NCBI GenBank assembly: GCA_016788215.1
Contig: JAEUSJ010000004.1
Coordinates: forward strand, 20,410-59,587
Reading direction: 5' to 3'
DNA: 39,178 bases
From: a bacterium
Lineage (GTDB): Bacteria; CLD3; SB21
The notes under the pieces are model-generated. The model saw only the letters and a list, made by a program, of their open reading frames with translations, was not told where the DNA came from and searched no databases. A program made the translations under genes and the position numbers. Positions 18,364 to 27,200 of the stretch are shown piece by piece (position 1 is the first letter of the stretch; every line of letters starts with the position of its first letter).

Positions 18364-18957
18364 ATGGAAGATCGCGCCATCGTTCATAAAATATTATCCG
18401 GTGACCTAAATGCTTTTGAAACAATAGTTAATAGCAATCAAAAGCTGGTGGCGCATGTGGTTTTCAAGATGGTACGCCAGGCGGCCGATCGTGAAGAAGT
18501 TTGTCAGGATGTGTTTATTAAAGTGTATGAAAATCTAAAATCGTTTCAATTCAACTCAAAGTTGTCCACCTGGATTGCACGTATCGCCTATAATTCCTGT
18601 CTCAATTATTTACAAAAGAAAAAACTGCCCTTGTATAATGATGTGCCGACAACTTATGACGAAAACGAACCCATCTCCGACGGTTTTTCAGAAAATATCT
18701 GGGGCAGTTCGCCCGGGCCGGAAGACGCGCTGATGCGGGGGCAAGTATCGGAATACTTAAAGACAGAGATTGGACAGTTGCCGGTGCAATACCGAACGAT
18801 CATAACGCTCTATCATCTGGATGAAATGAATTATCAGGAAATTGGTCAGGTTTTGAATCTGCCCGAAGGCACCGTCAAGAGTTACCTATTCCGTGCGCGA
18901 AAAATGCTGAAAGATAAGTTGTTGGAAAAGTATAAGGAAGAGGAATTAATATCATGA
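18364..18957 (+). CDS. ECF-family RNA polymerase sigma factor
   Basis: Directs RNA polymerase to a small promoter set. The 197 residues contain region 2 (about 10-78, with REEVCQDVFIKVYENLKSF and STWIARIAYNSCLNYLQ) and region 4 (about 137-190, LPVQYRTIITLYHLDEMNY then the helix-turn-helix EIGQVLNLPEGTVKSYLFRAR). A linker rich in D, E, S and P separates them; regions 1.1 and 3 are absent, as expected for ECF factors. The stop overlaps the anti-sigma start (ATGA), so the pair is translationally coupled. The upstream promoter resembles ECF targets, consistent with self-activation. Subgroup resembles the RpoE/SigW-like factors. Confidence 0.95.
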   Translation: MEDRAIVHKILSGDLNAFETIVNSNQKLVAHVVFKMVRQAADREEVCQDVFIKVYENLKSFQFNSKLSTWIARIAYNSCLNYLQKKKLPLYNDVPTTYDENEPISDGFSENIWGSSPGPEDALMRGQVSEYLKTEIGQLPVQYRTIITLYHLDEMNYQEIGQVLNLPEGTVKSYLFRARKMLKDKLLEKYKEEELIS

Positions 18958-19451
18958 ACCACTTAACGGATCGCGAAATACAGTCCCTTGCAGACAAGGC
19001 ATCGGATAATCCGGAGATTCAGGCTCATCTTCAGTCTTGCCCGTCGTGCCGATCGCACGTTGCAGCGTACCGTCAACTTTTCTCAGCATTGAAAAAAGAC
19101 GATGAGTCCGTATTGCCAAATAATTTTGCGCGGATGGTTGTAACGCGAATTGAAGAAAAACAAGAACAGAAAGCCGTTTGGCGTGATTGGATATTGATAG
19201 GCATCGCCGGAATTATGGGTGTCGCGATTTCAATATACTATACCGGCTCATCGCTGACCGGGGACGTCGTTACGGATTCCGTAAAAAATCTACTGCACTC
19301 CCGCGAGTCGGTCGCGTCATCATTCCGCCAGGTTCAAAACTGGTTTGGCGGCGGTTTATCCTACTTGATCTATGGCGCACTCCTGCTTTTGATTTTCAAT
19401 TGGCTCGACGAGAAATTGATTAAGTCCAAGAGATTTTCCGGTCAACATTAG
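18954..19451 (+). CDS. Membrane anti-sigma factor with zinc (ZAS-type) motif
   Basis: Predicted to hold the preceding ECF sigma factor at the inner membrane. The N-terminal domain has the anti-sigma zinc pattern H-x3-C-x2-C (His25, Cys29, Cys32 in HLQSCPSCR). A helical segment follows (about 50-80), then two hydrophobic segments (about 82-100, WILIGIAGIMGVAISIYY, and about 135-151, LSYLIYGALLLLIFNWL), so both ends may be cytoplasmic with only about 35 residues outside. That short external loop makes sensing of a membrane or protein partner more likely than a large ligand domain. Start codon overlaps the sigma stop. Its last codons are repeated 230 bases downstream (see tandem duplication). 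Confidence 0.88.
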   Translation: MNHLTDREIQSLADKASDNPEIQAHLQSCPSCRSHVAAYRQLFSALKKDDESVLPNNFARMVVTRIEEKQEQKAVWRDWILIGIAGIMGVAISIYYTGSSLTGDVVTDSVKNLLHSRESVASSFRQVQNWFGGGLSYLIYGALLLLIFNWLDEKLIKSKRFSGQH

Positions 19452-19645
19452 TATTTTTAGTGATGAATAAACCCTTGCTCAGACAAATAAGTAATACTAC
19501 GAATCGATCTCCCGCAGATTTCGCGGATTTACGCAGAGCTCTTATCTGCGAAAATTTGCGCTATCTGCGGGAAAATGTAGAGAAACTGAGTTGCTACTGC
19601 TTCTGTAATATTGTCCAACCCGGTCCAAAATAAAAACATATTTAA
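19422..19645. repeat. Tandem duplication of convergent gene junction, copy 1
   Basis: This segment begins in the last codons of the anti-sigma gene (AAGTCCAAGAGATTTTCCGG at 19422) and runs through a palindromic spacer. It ends with a non-functional copy of the 3' coding end of the oligopeptidase gene (CCAACCCGGTCCAAAATAAA at 19615-19634). The same order recurs in copy 2. Here the anti-sigma end is the genuine gene end and the peptidase end is a relic. Confidence 0.85.
19510..19572. repeat. Palindromic intergenic repeat (long form)
   Basis: Outer arms TCCCGCAGAT (19510-19519) and ATCTGCGGGA (19563-19572) pair perfectly. Inner arms CGCAGA (19532-19537) and TCTGCG (19545-19550) can form a nested hairpin. 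The element may act as a terminator for both convergent genes, but it has the look of a dispersed intergenic repeat family. Confidence 0.7.
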
Positions 19646-19651
19646 TTGTTC

Positions 19652-19820
19652 AAGTCCAAGAGATTTTCCGGTCAGCATTAGCTTTTTTACTCAGATAGAT
19701 AAGTAATACTGCGAATAGATCTCCCGCAGATTTCGCGGATTTACGCAGAGCTCATATCTGCGGGACCGAAACTTTTATTGCTAAGATTTGCCAACCCGGT
19801 CCAAAATAAAAGCATATTCA
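19652..19820. repeat. Tandem duplication of convergent gene junction, copy 2
   Basis: AAGTCCAAGAGATTTTCCGG recurs at 19652, 230 bases after its first occurrence. Its relic still encodes the anti-sigma C-terminus KSKRFSGQH plus stop, with one synonymous change (CAA to CAG). The peptidase end CCAACCCGGTCCAAAATAAA recurs at 19791-19810 and here is the genuine end of that gene. Copy 2 is about 54 bases shorter internally than copy 1. Confidence 0.85.
19722..19765. repeat. Palindromic intergenic repeat (short form)
   Basis: Arms TCCCGCAGAT (19722-19731) and ATCTGCGGGA (19756-19765) pair perfectly. It corresponds to the long form at 19510 with the second inner part missing. Confidence 0.7.
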
Positions 19821-21820
19821 AAAGCTATTTCTTTGAGGTAATCATAACGCCCTGATGCACCGCCGTGTCCCGCGCCCATATTGGTTTTCAGAAGAAGTAC
19901 ATTTTGATCGGTTTTCATACTGCGCAACTTAGCTACCCACTTTGCAGGCTCCCAATAGGATACTCGCGGATCATGAAGCCCGGCCGTAGCGAGTATGTTC
20001 GGGTAGTCTTTTGCTTCCACCTGTTCATACGGCGCATACGACTGAATATAGTCGTAATAAGCTTTTTCATTCGGGTTGCCCCATTCCTCGTACTCCGTCA
20101 CCGTCAAAGGAAGCGTCGCATCCAGCATGGTATTAGCGACATCGACGAAAGGAACTTTTGCGACAACGGCTTTAAAAAGGTCGGGACGCATATTGGTCAC
20201 TGCTCCCATGAGTAACCCTCCGGCGCTCGCACCCATAATGGCCATTTTATCTTGTGATGTATATTTTTCTTTGGCCAGGTATTCGGCGCATGCGATAAAA
20301 TCGGTAAATGTGTTTTTCTTTTTTAAAAGCTTCCCGTTTTCATACCATGGCCGTCCCAGTTCCTGCCCGCCACGGATATGCGCAATGGCAAAGATAAATC
20401 CGCGATCAAGTAAACTTACGCGCGATGAAGAAAAACCCGGTTCGACCGTAATTCCATAAGAGCCGTAACCGTACAATAACAACGGACTATTTCCGTCTTT
20501 AACCATTCCCCTTTTATATACCATCGACATCGGAATTTGAGCGCCGTCGGTTGCCTCCGCATACAATCTTTCACACGTATATTTTGCCGCGTCATAACCG
20601 ATAACTTCTTCCTGCTTTTTTAACTCCTGCACGCGGGTATTCATATCATAATCAATGGTGCTTGGCGGCGTAATCAATGAACTATATGTAAAGCGCAGGA
20701 TTGACGTGTCGTATTCCGGATTGCCGTTGGGAGACAAAGTATAAACCGGCTCAGGAAGTTCAACATAGTGCTCTGCGTTCATTTGAATATCACGAACGCG
20801 TAAACGCTTCAGCCCCTTCGCACGCTCATAAATCACCAAATAATTTTTGAAGGCGTCGACATCCTCAATTAACACATCTTCCCGGTGAGCAAGAAATTCC
20901 TGCCAATGTATTTTATTCGTCGCATGAACCGGCGTTGTCATCAACATGAAATTGACGGCATGATCGTTTGTCAAAATGTAGAAATTGGCATCCTGATGCT
21001 CTACAAAATATTCCAGTTTCTCCTCCCGGGGATGAAATAACTTGAAGCCGCCTGACGGCCGCTCGGCATCCAAATAACGCACTTCAGTAGAAACTTTGCT
21101 GCCGATGTTCATAAAGATATATTTCTCACTGCGTGACTTGGCTATTTCCAAAAAATACCGCTCGTCATTTTCTTCGTAAATTAATTCATCCCCGGTATGA
21201 TCGCTGCCCAGTTCATGCCGAAACACTCTATAAGGGCGTGATGCGGCGTCAATGGTATTGTAGAAAAAATTACGATTGTCATTAGCCCATTCCATGCCGT
21301 AATACGTATTTGGAATTTCTTCATGCAAATTTTTACCGGAACTCAAATCTTTTATGTGCAGCGTATACTTTTCGGAACCGTTGGTGTCGATGGAATAAGC
21401 CAGGAGCTGATGATCGGGACTAACCTGAAAAACGCCCAGAGAAAAATAGTTTTTTCCTTCTCCAAGTTCATTCGCGTCCAGTAGAATTTCTTCCGGCGCA
21501 TTCAACGATCCTTTTTTTCTGCAATAGATTTCGTATTGCTTGTCTTTTTCCGTTCGGTGGTAATAAAAATAGTCACCCCATTTTTGCGGAACGGAATCAT
21601 CCGTTTCTTTGATCCTGGCAACCATTTCCTGATATAATTTCTCCTGTAATATTTCCGTATGCGCCATCGTCTTCGCCGTATACTTATTCTCTTCCTTCAA
21701 ATACGCTATGACGTCGGGATTATCCTTGTCACGCAGCCAGAAATAATCGTCGGTTCGTGTATCGTTGTGAATTTTAGCGGTTACTCTGTTCTTTTTGGCA
21801 ATCGGGTAATTTATGGGCAT
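19781..21820 (-). CDS. ptrB: Oligopeptidase B-type serine peptidase (family S9)
   Basis: Cuts short peptides after basic residues; usually cytoplasmic, and no signal peptide is seen here. The 679 residues comprise an N-terminal strand, a seven-bladed beta-propeller (about 70-400) and the alpha/beta-hydrolase domain (about 405-679). The catalytic triad reads Ser532 (GASAGG), Asp617 (GLHDPRVSYWEP) and His652 (GAGHGGASGRYD). The oligopeptidase B hallmark YEEWGNP follows the substrate-pocket stretch PFVDVANTMLDATLPLT. Length is normal. The ATG has no clear Shine-Dalgarno. The gene stands alone, converging on the anti-sigma gene across the duplicated junction, where an extra copy of its last codons is left at 19611-19645. 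Confidence 0.93.
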   Translation of the reverse strand: MPINYPIAKKNRVTAKIHNDTRTDDYFWLRDKDNPDVIAYLKEENKYTAKTMAHTEILQEKLYQEMVARIKETDDSVPQKWGDYFYYHRTEKDKQYEIYCRKKGSLNAPEEILLDANELGEGKNYFSLGVFQVSPDHQLLAYSIDTNGSEKYTLHIKDLSSGKNLHEEIPNTYYGMEWANDNRNFFYNTIDAASRPYRVFRHELGSDHTGDELIYEENDERYFLEIAKSRSEKYIFMNIGSKVSTEVRYLDAERPSGGFKLFHPREEKLEYFVEHQDANFYILTNDHAVNFMLMTTPVHATNKIHWQEFLAHREDVLIEDVDAFKNYLVIYERAKGLKRLRVRDIQMNAEHYVELPEPVYTLSPNGNPEYDTSILRFTYSSLITPPSTIDYDMNTRVQELKKQEEVIGYDAAKYTCERLYAEATDGAQIPMSMVYKRGMVKDGNSPLLLYGYGSYGITVEPGFSSSRVSLLDRGFIFAIAHIRGGQELGRPWYENGKLLKKKNTFTDFIACAEYLAKEKYTSQDKMAIMGASAGGLLMGAVTNMRPDLFKAVVAKVPFVDVANTMLDATLPLTVTEYEEWGNPNEKAYYDYIQSYAPYEQVEAKDYPNILATAGLHDPRVSYWEPAKWVAKLRSMKTDQNVLLLKTNMGAGHGGASGRYDYLKEIAFEYAFILDRVGKS

Positions 21821-22300
21821 AGTCTTTTTTATAAATTAGTATGTTTGATCCCGGTTTTGTTCAAGATTTAATGTAATCACAAGAAAAAGTTTTCTTTTAC
21901 GCTGCAATTCCTTATCTTTTTTTGATTTTGCAACATAAGAAAAAAACACGCCTCATGCGACTAAAATTTGTTTCTACTGTTATCATTGTGATACTTACCT
22001 TTTTTTCGTTACCGGCAAATCCACTGAACCAGAGTCATACTCTCTCTCTTTCTCTGCGTTTTCACATCTGATTTTCAAATTTATTCGACACGCTTGCATT
22101 GCGAGCCCGTCCCTCCCCGATGACGAATGCTATAAAATAAATAAATTCAGCTATGGTTTTATTAACATTTTTCTTATGTTTACTCCAGTTTTTCAGCAAA
22201 GCATCAAGATATCCGGCAAGGTTTCGCATTCCTTATGATTTTGATTAACATTTTCTCGATTGTTTTTGCCGTGATCCGGTTGAATTCGGGAGAATATCCA
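21821..22300. other. 480-base spacer with a relic-like short reading frame
   Basis: AT-rich spacer between divergent genes. The only coding-like item is a 38-codon frame at 21955-22071 (+) that begins like a signal peptide (MRLKFVSTVIIVILTFFSLP) and then runs into a CT-rich tract and a stop. It may be the decayed start of a lost exported protein. No RNA gene or convincing promoter was recognised. Confidence 0.35.
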
Positions 22301-22753
22301 ATGAATATTGAAAGCTCCGTTTTTAAAGACAGCGGATGGATTCCAAAAAAATTCACTTGCGACGGCGAAAATGTTTCTCCACCGCTTTTATTTAGCGGTA
22401 TCCCGCTAAATGCAGCCAGCCTTGCCTTGATCTGCGACGATCCCGATGCGCCGGCCGGAACATGGGTCCACTGGGTTGTATTTAACTTACCGCCGAATAT
22501 GAAAGGCCTGCCTGAAAATATTTTATCCGACAAAGCGTTGCCCGGCGGCGCCAAGCAGGGCGTCAACGATTTTCGCAATATCGGTTACGGCGGGCCGTGC
22601 CCTCCAAGCGGTAAGCATAGGTATTATTTTAAACTTTACGCCCTGGACCACATACTAGACCTCGAAGCGGGAGCCACAAAGTGGCAGGTTGTTCAAGCCA
22701 TGAAAGGTCATATTATCGCTGAAGCAAAGCTCATGGGCATATATCAACGGTAA
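22301..22753 (+). CDS. YbhB/YbcL (PEBP, Raf kinase inhibitor-like) family protein
   Basis: Phosphatidylethanolamine-binding-protein fold of about 150 residues; the bacterial members bind small anionic ligands, but their cellular role is unclear. Family landmarks are present: FTCDGENVSPPLLFSGIP near residues 18-35, the ligand-pocket DDPDAPAGTWVHWVVFNLP and GYGGPCPPSGKHRYYFKLYALD. I start at ATG 22301 because GGGAGA lies eight bases upstream and homologues begin at this point. The frame is open to an ATG at 22235, which would add a 22-residue, partly hydrophobic leader that could be a signal anchor. The gene is monocistronic or loosely linked to the SpoIIE phosphatase 63 bases downstream. Confidence 0.9.
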   Translation: MNIESSVFKDSGWIPKKFTCDGENVSPPLLFSGIPLNAASLALICDDPDAPAGTWVHWVVFNLPPNMKGLPENILSDKALPGGAKQGVNDFRNIGYGGPCPPSGKHRYYFKLYALDHILDLEAGATKWQVVQAMKGHIIAEAKLMGIYQR

Positions 22754-22816
22754 CGATTACTTTTTACCGGTACTGTTATTTCACATTTTTGTTATCTACT
22801 TACAGGAGAACGCTTC

Positions 22817-24112
22817 ATGGAATCCGGTTCATCACCCGAACTCACTACGCTGCAGGAAGAAAATATCAGGCTGCGGCGCGCCGTGGAAGAACTTTCTATT
22901 TTAAATGATCTTGCGCGCGTGATCGGCGGCACGATGAATTCTCAGGAGATCATGCAGACGATCATTCACCGCTCACTCCGCGCGGTGCATGCCGAACAAG
23001 GGGTTATCACGCTCGTGGACTCCAGCGCCGACCGATCCATGAAGACATTGGTACGAAGTATGGTCAGTTCCAGCGATCATTCGAAATTTCATTTGACTGA
23101 AAGCATGCTCGGCTGGATGCATTTGAATAAAAAACCCCTGATGGTCAACGATCCGGCGACGGACGAACGTTTCAGAGGTATTACCTGGGATGCTTCGTTT
23201 CGTAATGCCCTCAGCGTTCCGATGACCGTCAAATCAACGCTGATAGGCGTTCTGACCGTCTATAACAAAAAAGAAGGAAAAGCCTTCACCGACGATGAGC
23301 AGCGGCTGCTCGCCATTATTGCAACCCAGTCCGCGCAGGTTGTCGAGAATGCGCGTTTATATGAAAAGGAAAAAGAACTGGTATATATCCAGGAGGAGTT
23401 GCGTCTCGCTGCGCAAATTCAATCCGAACTCCTGCCGACCACTTTTCCAAAGATCAAGGGATACCAACTTTCCGGAAAAAGTATTGCCGCGCAATCGGTT
23501 GGAGGCGACTACTTTGATTTTATTCAGATGAATGAAAACAAATTAGCGGTTTGTCTCGGCGATGTTTCCGGCAAAGGTTTGCCGGCGGCTATGCTCATGG
23601 CCAACCTGCAGGCGACATTACGTGGGCAAACGCTGCTCGCCAATTCCCCCAAGCAATGCATCGAGCGTTCCAACAAACTATTGCATCAGAGCACCGGCGA
23701 CGAAAAATATGCAACCCTGTTTTACGGAATTCTGGACACGGCCACGCATCAGTTCAGCTACACTAACGCCGGGCACAATCCTCCGTTGATCATTTCCAAG
23801 GACGGTTCCATACGATTATTACGAAAAGGCGGGATTGTGGTCGCCATGTTGGAACTATTTCCTTACGAGGAGGAAACGGTAAGCTTTCTTCCCGGCGATA
23901 CGTTGATCATTTATTCAGATGGTATTTCGGAAGCGATGAATGATAAGGAAGAAGAATTCGGCGAAGAAAGACTGGAGGCGCTTCTAAAGAAAACGATGCA
24001 CCGTCCGCCGGATGAAATGATCGCTTCGGTAATCGAAGCAGTCAATAAGCACGCCGGCAATATGCCTCAGATGGACGACATGACGCTGGTCGTATTGAAG
24101 ATGATGGAGTAA
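22817..24112 (+). CDS. GAF-domain SpoIIE/PP2C-type protein serine phosphatase
   Basis: Cytoplasmic regulator of the RsbU type, which dephosphorylates anti-anti-sigma-like partners. The 431 residues comprise a short N-terminal coiled coil (about 8-30), a GAF sensory domain (about 30-190), a linking helix (about 190-215, YEKEKELVYIQEELRLAAQIQ) and a SpoIIE phosphatase domain (about 215-430). Metal-binding aspartates are visible in GGDYFDF, LGDVSGKGLPAAM, IYSDGISEAMND and DDMTLVVLKM. An AGGAGAA ribosome-binding site precedes ATG. No STAS or anti-sigma partner lies next to it, so its target is unknown. The sequence is complete. Confidence 0.92.
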   Translation: MESGSSPELTTLQEENIRLRRAVEELSILNDLARVIGGTMNSQEIMQTIIHRSLRAVHAEQGVITLVDSSADRSMKTLVRSMVSSSDHSKFHLTESMLGWMHLNKKPLMVNDPATDERFRGITWDASFRNALSVPMTVKSTLIGVLTVYNKKEGKAFTDDEQRLLAIIATQSAQVVENARLYEKEKELVYIQEELRLAAQIQSELLPTTFPKIKGYQLSGKSIAAQSVGGDYFDFIQMNENKLAVCLGDVSGKGLPAAMLMANLQATLRGQTLLANSPKQCIERSNKLLHQSTGDEKYATLFYGILDTATHQFSYTNAGHNPPLIISKDGSIRLLRKGGIVVAMLELFPYEEETVSFLPGDTLIIYSDGISEAMNDKEEEFGEERLEALLKKTMHRPPDEMIASVIEAVNKHAGNMPQMDDMTLVVLKMME

Positions 24113-24117
24113 TTTTT

Positions 24118-24211
24118 TAAACCCGTGAGGTTTAGAAGATACCCATACTCATAACAGCGTAACTGCAAATACCACGTGTCTACCGGCGATGAACTAAACC
24201 TCACAGGTTTA
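24118..24211. repeat. REP-like inverted repeat before the restriction-modification gene
   Basis: TAAACCCGTGAGGTTTAG (24118-24135) and CTAAACCTCACAGGTTTA (24194-24211) are inverted copies matching at 17 of 18 bases, 58 bases apart. Each arm is itself a small palindrome (AAACCT and AGGTTT around GTG in the right-hand arm), as expected for paired REP elements. Confidence 0.7.
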
Positions 24212-24297
24212 TATTTTCTTCGCTTGCCAATAAGCAATGCAATCCGTAATTTGCAATCCAGATAGCCGTGACTTCCAATAATTTCATTGTTCTAACC

Positions 24298-27200
24298 ATG
24301 TTCGATTCGTACCTCCAATCGCTTTTCGAAATTACCAAACGCGGCGATGCGCGCGAGGAATCGTATTATTCCACGCTGGAAGACCTGATCCATTCATTGG
24401 CGAAACATTTCGATAAAGCCAAAGTTCAAGTCACCACGCTGCCGAAGAAAACCGAGGCCGGTAATCCCGACTTTCGCGTCTGGGACGGCGCGCTTTCCCA
24501 GATCGGTTATATCGAAGCCAAAACGCCTCAAACGGATCTTCGCGAGATCGAAGAATCGGAACAACTCGAGCGTTATCTCGATACCTTTCCCAATGTGATC
24601 CTGACCAATTTTTACGAATTCCGCCTGTACCGCAAGGGCCAGAAAATCGAGACCGTTCTTCTGGCGCGCCCCATGATCGCGTCCAAACTGAAATCCGTTC
24701 CGCCGGCGGAAAGGCCGGATGAATTGTTGAAACTTTTCGAACGGTTTTTTGAGTTTTCACTTCCCACGACGTTTACGGCCGAAAGTCTTGCGCGTGAACT
24801 CGCCATACGTACGCGTTTTCTGCGCGATCAGGTGATCAAAGAAGAACTTCGCGAAGCGACCACCGGCCATAATCGCATTCTTGGATTTTACGAAGCGTTC
24901 AGTAAACATCTCATCGCGCATCTGAAGCCGGACGAATTTGCCGATCTCTATGCGCAAACCGTGACCTACGGCCTGTTTGCGGCGCGTACACGTTCCGATA
25001 ACGGGTTCAATCGTAAAGTCGCCTACGATCTGATTCCTAAAACCATCGGCATTCTGCGCGATATTTTTCATTTTATTTCTTATGATCCGCCGCGCCAGCT
25101 TGAGGTCATCGTCGACGACATTGCGGAAATTCTCGCCGCCGCCGACGTGCGCAAAATTCTGCACGACTATTCCGGCAAAGGCAAAGGCTCCGATCCGATA
25201 TTTCATTTTTACGAAACGTTTCTTGCCGAGTATAACCCCGTCGAGCGCGAACGCCGCGGCGTGTATTATACGCCGGAACCCGTCGTCTCGTACATCGTCC
25301 GCTCAGTGCATAAAATTCTCAAAGACGAATTCGGCCACGCGGACGGGCTAGCTTCTTCTGCCGTCACGGTGCTCGATCCCGCGGGCGGCACGCTGACCTT
25401 TCTTGCGGAAGCCGCCAAACTGGCCGTCGAGGAGTTTACCGGAAAATTCGGCGATGCCGCCAAAGGCCGCTTTATCGAAGATCACGTGCTCAAACATTTT
25501 TACGCATTCGAACTCATGATGGCGCCGTACGCGGCGGGCCATCTCAAAATGGGCTACCTGCTCGAGGAACTTGGGCACAAACTCAAGGGCGATGAACGTT
25601 TTCAGTTTTATCTCACCAATACGCTCGAGATGGAGGAACTCGCCCAGACTTCCCTGCCCGGAATGGCTTCGCTTTCCGAAGAGTCGCATCTTGCCGGCAA
25701 AGTCAAAAAAGATCAGCCGATTCTCGTCATCATAGGCAATCCGCCGTATTCCGGTATTTCTGCGAATGCGAGTGAAAAAATTGTTCGTGTGGAAAAAGGT
25801 GATAATTACATTTTGAATTATGACATTAAAACTGTCGTTGAAAATGGCAGAACATTTTATAGACTGCTCCCGAAATTCAAGAAAGCAACGAAGAATATCC
25901 AAATAAAACAGAAAACATGGATCGGCGAATTGATCGAGCACTTCAAGATCATCGACGGCGATTGGTTTGGGGAACGAAAGCACTGGCTGCAGGACGACTA
26001 CGTCAAATTCATCCGCTTCGCGCAATGGAAGATCGATCAATGCGGACAGGGTGTCGTCGGACTGATCACCAATCACAGCTATCTTGACAATCCTACTTTT
26101 CGAGGTATGCGTCAGTCGCTGATGAATTCATTCGATGAAATCTACGTCCTCGATCTGCATGGCAATTCGCTGAAAAAGGAAAAATCTCCTGACGGCTCCA
26201 AAGACGTCAATGTTTTCGATATTCAGCAAGGAGTCGCTATTTTGATAATGATTAAGAAAGATCACCGAAAGTCGGAAAATAAAATTTATCATTACGAGCT
26301 TTGGGGCGAGCGTGACGACAAATACAATTTTCTTGCGAAGAAAGATCGTGACAAAACAGAATGGAATTTGCTAAAACCCAATTCCCCCTTTTACTTTTTT
26401 GTGCCGAAAGAAGAAAAACATCGAAACAGATACGACCGGTATCTGCCGGTCTCTGAAATATTTCCAGTCAACGTCACTGGAATCGTTACCGCTCGGGATG
26501 GTTTTGTCATTGACATGGATGAAAGAACTCTTGAACACAGAATAAAGCAATTTCGTGACTTAGACATACACGATAAAATTATTGAGACAACGTACGGATT
26601 GAAAGATACTCGGGGCTGGAAAATGTCTAAGGCAAGAAAAATTCTTGCCAAAGATGAAGAATGGAAACAGCATTTCACAACAATTCTGTATAGACCATTT
26701 GATTTAAGGAATATCTATTACACACCAACTATGGTTGATTGGGGTAGATTTGAACTCATGAAGCACATGATGCAGTACAATCTTGCTTTAATTACACCTA
26801 AACAGTTCAAAGAAGAGTCTGGGGCTTATGTATCACGAGCGATTATTGGACATAAAACCGTTAGCGCTTATGACATAAATTATCTGTTTCCTCTATATTT
26901 GTATGATGACCCGAAAGAAATCGGCGGAGTCTCAGGCGGCACGCGCGGGACGAAGTACCAGATGAGCATGGTATTGGAGCCGGAGCCGAAATATAAAACC
27001 AAAGGCAAGACGACAAATATTTCCGATGCCGTATGGGATGCCGTTACTGACGTTCATGGTAAATTCGCCACGCCGGAAAATATTTTTTATTACATTTATG
27101 CCGTTCTTTATTCTCCGAAGTACCGCAAGAAGTACGCGGAGTTTTTGAAAACCGATTTTCCCCGTGTGCCGTTTACCGCCGATAAGAATACATTCAAGGA

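Noticed and set aside
21927-21960. TTTTGCAACAT in the oligopeptidase-PEBP spacer as an ECF -35
   Set aside because: At the required distance the sequence is CTC rather than GTC.
24268-24297. GTG at 24268 as start of the restriction-modification enzyme
   Set aside because: Neither start has a clear ribosome-binding site, but the ATG at 24298 gives the more usual N-terminus MFDSYLQSLFEI; kept as an alternative only.
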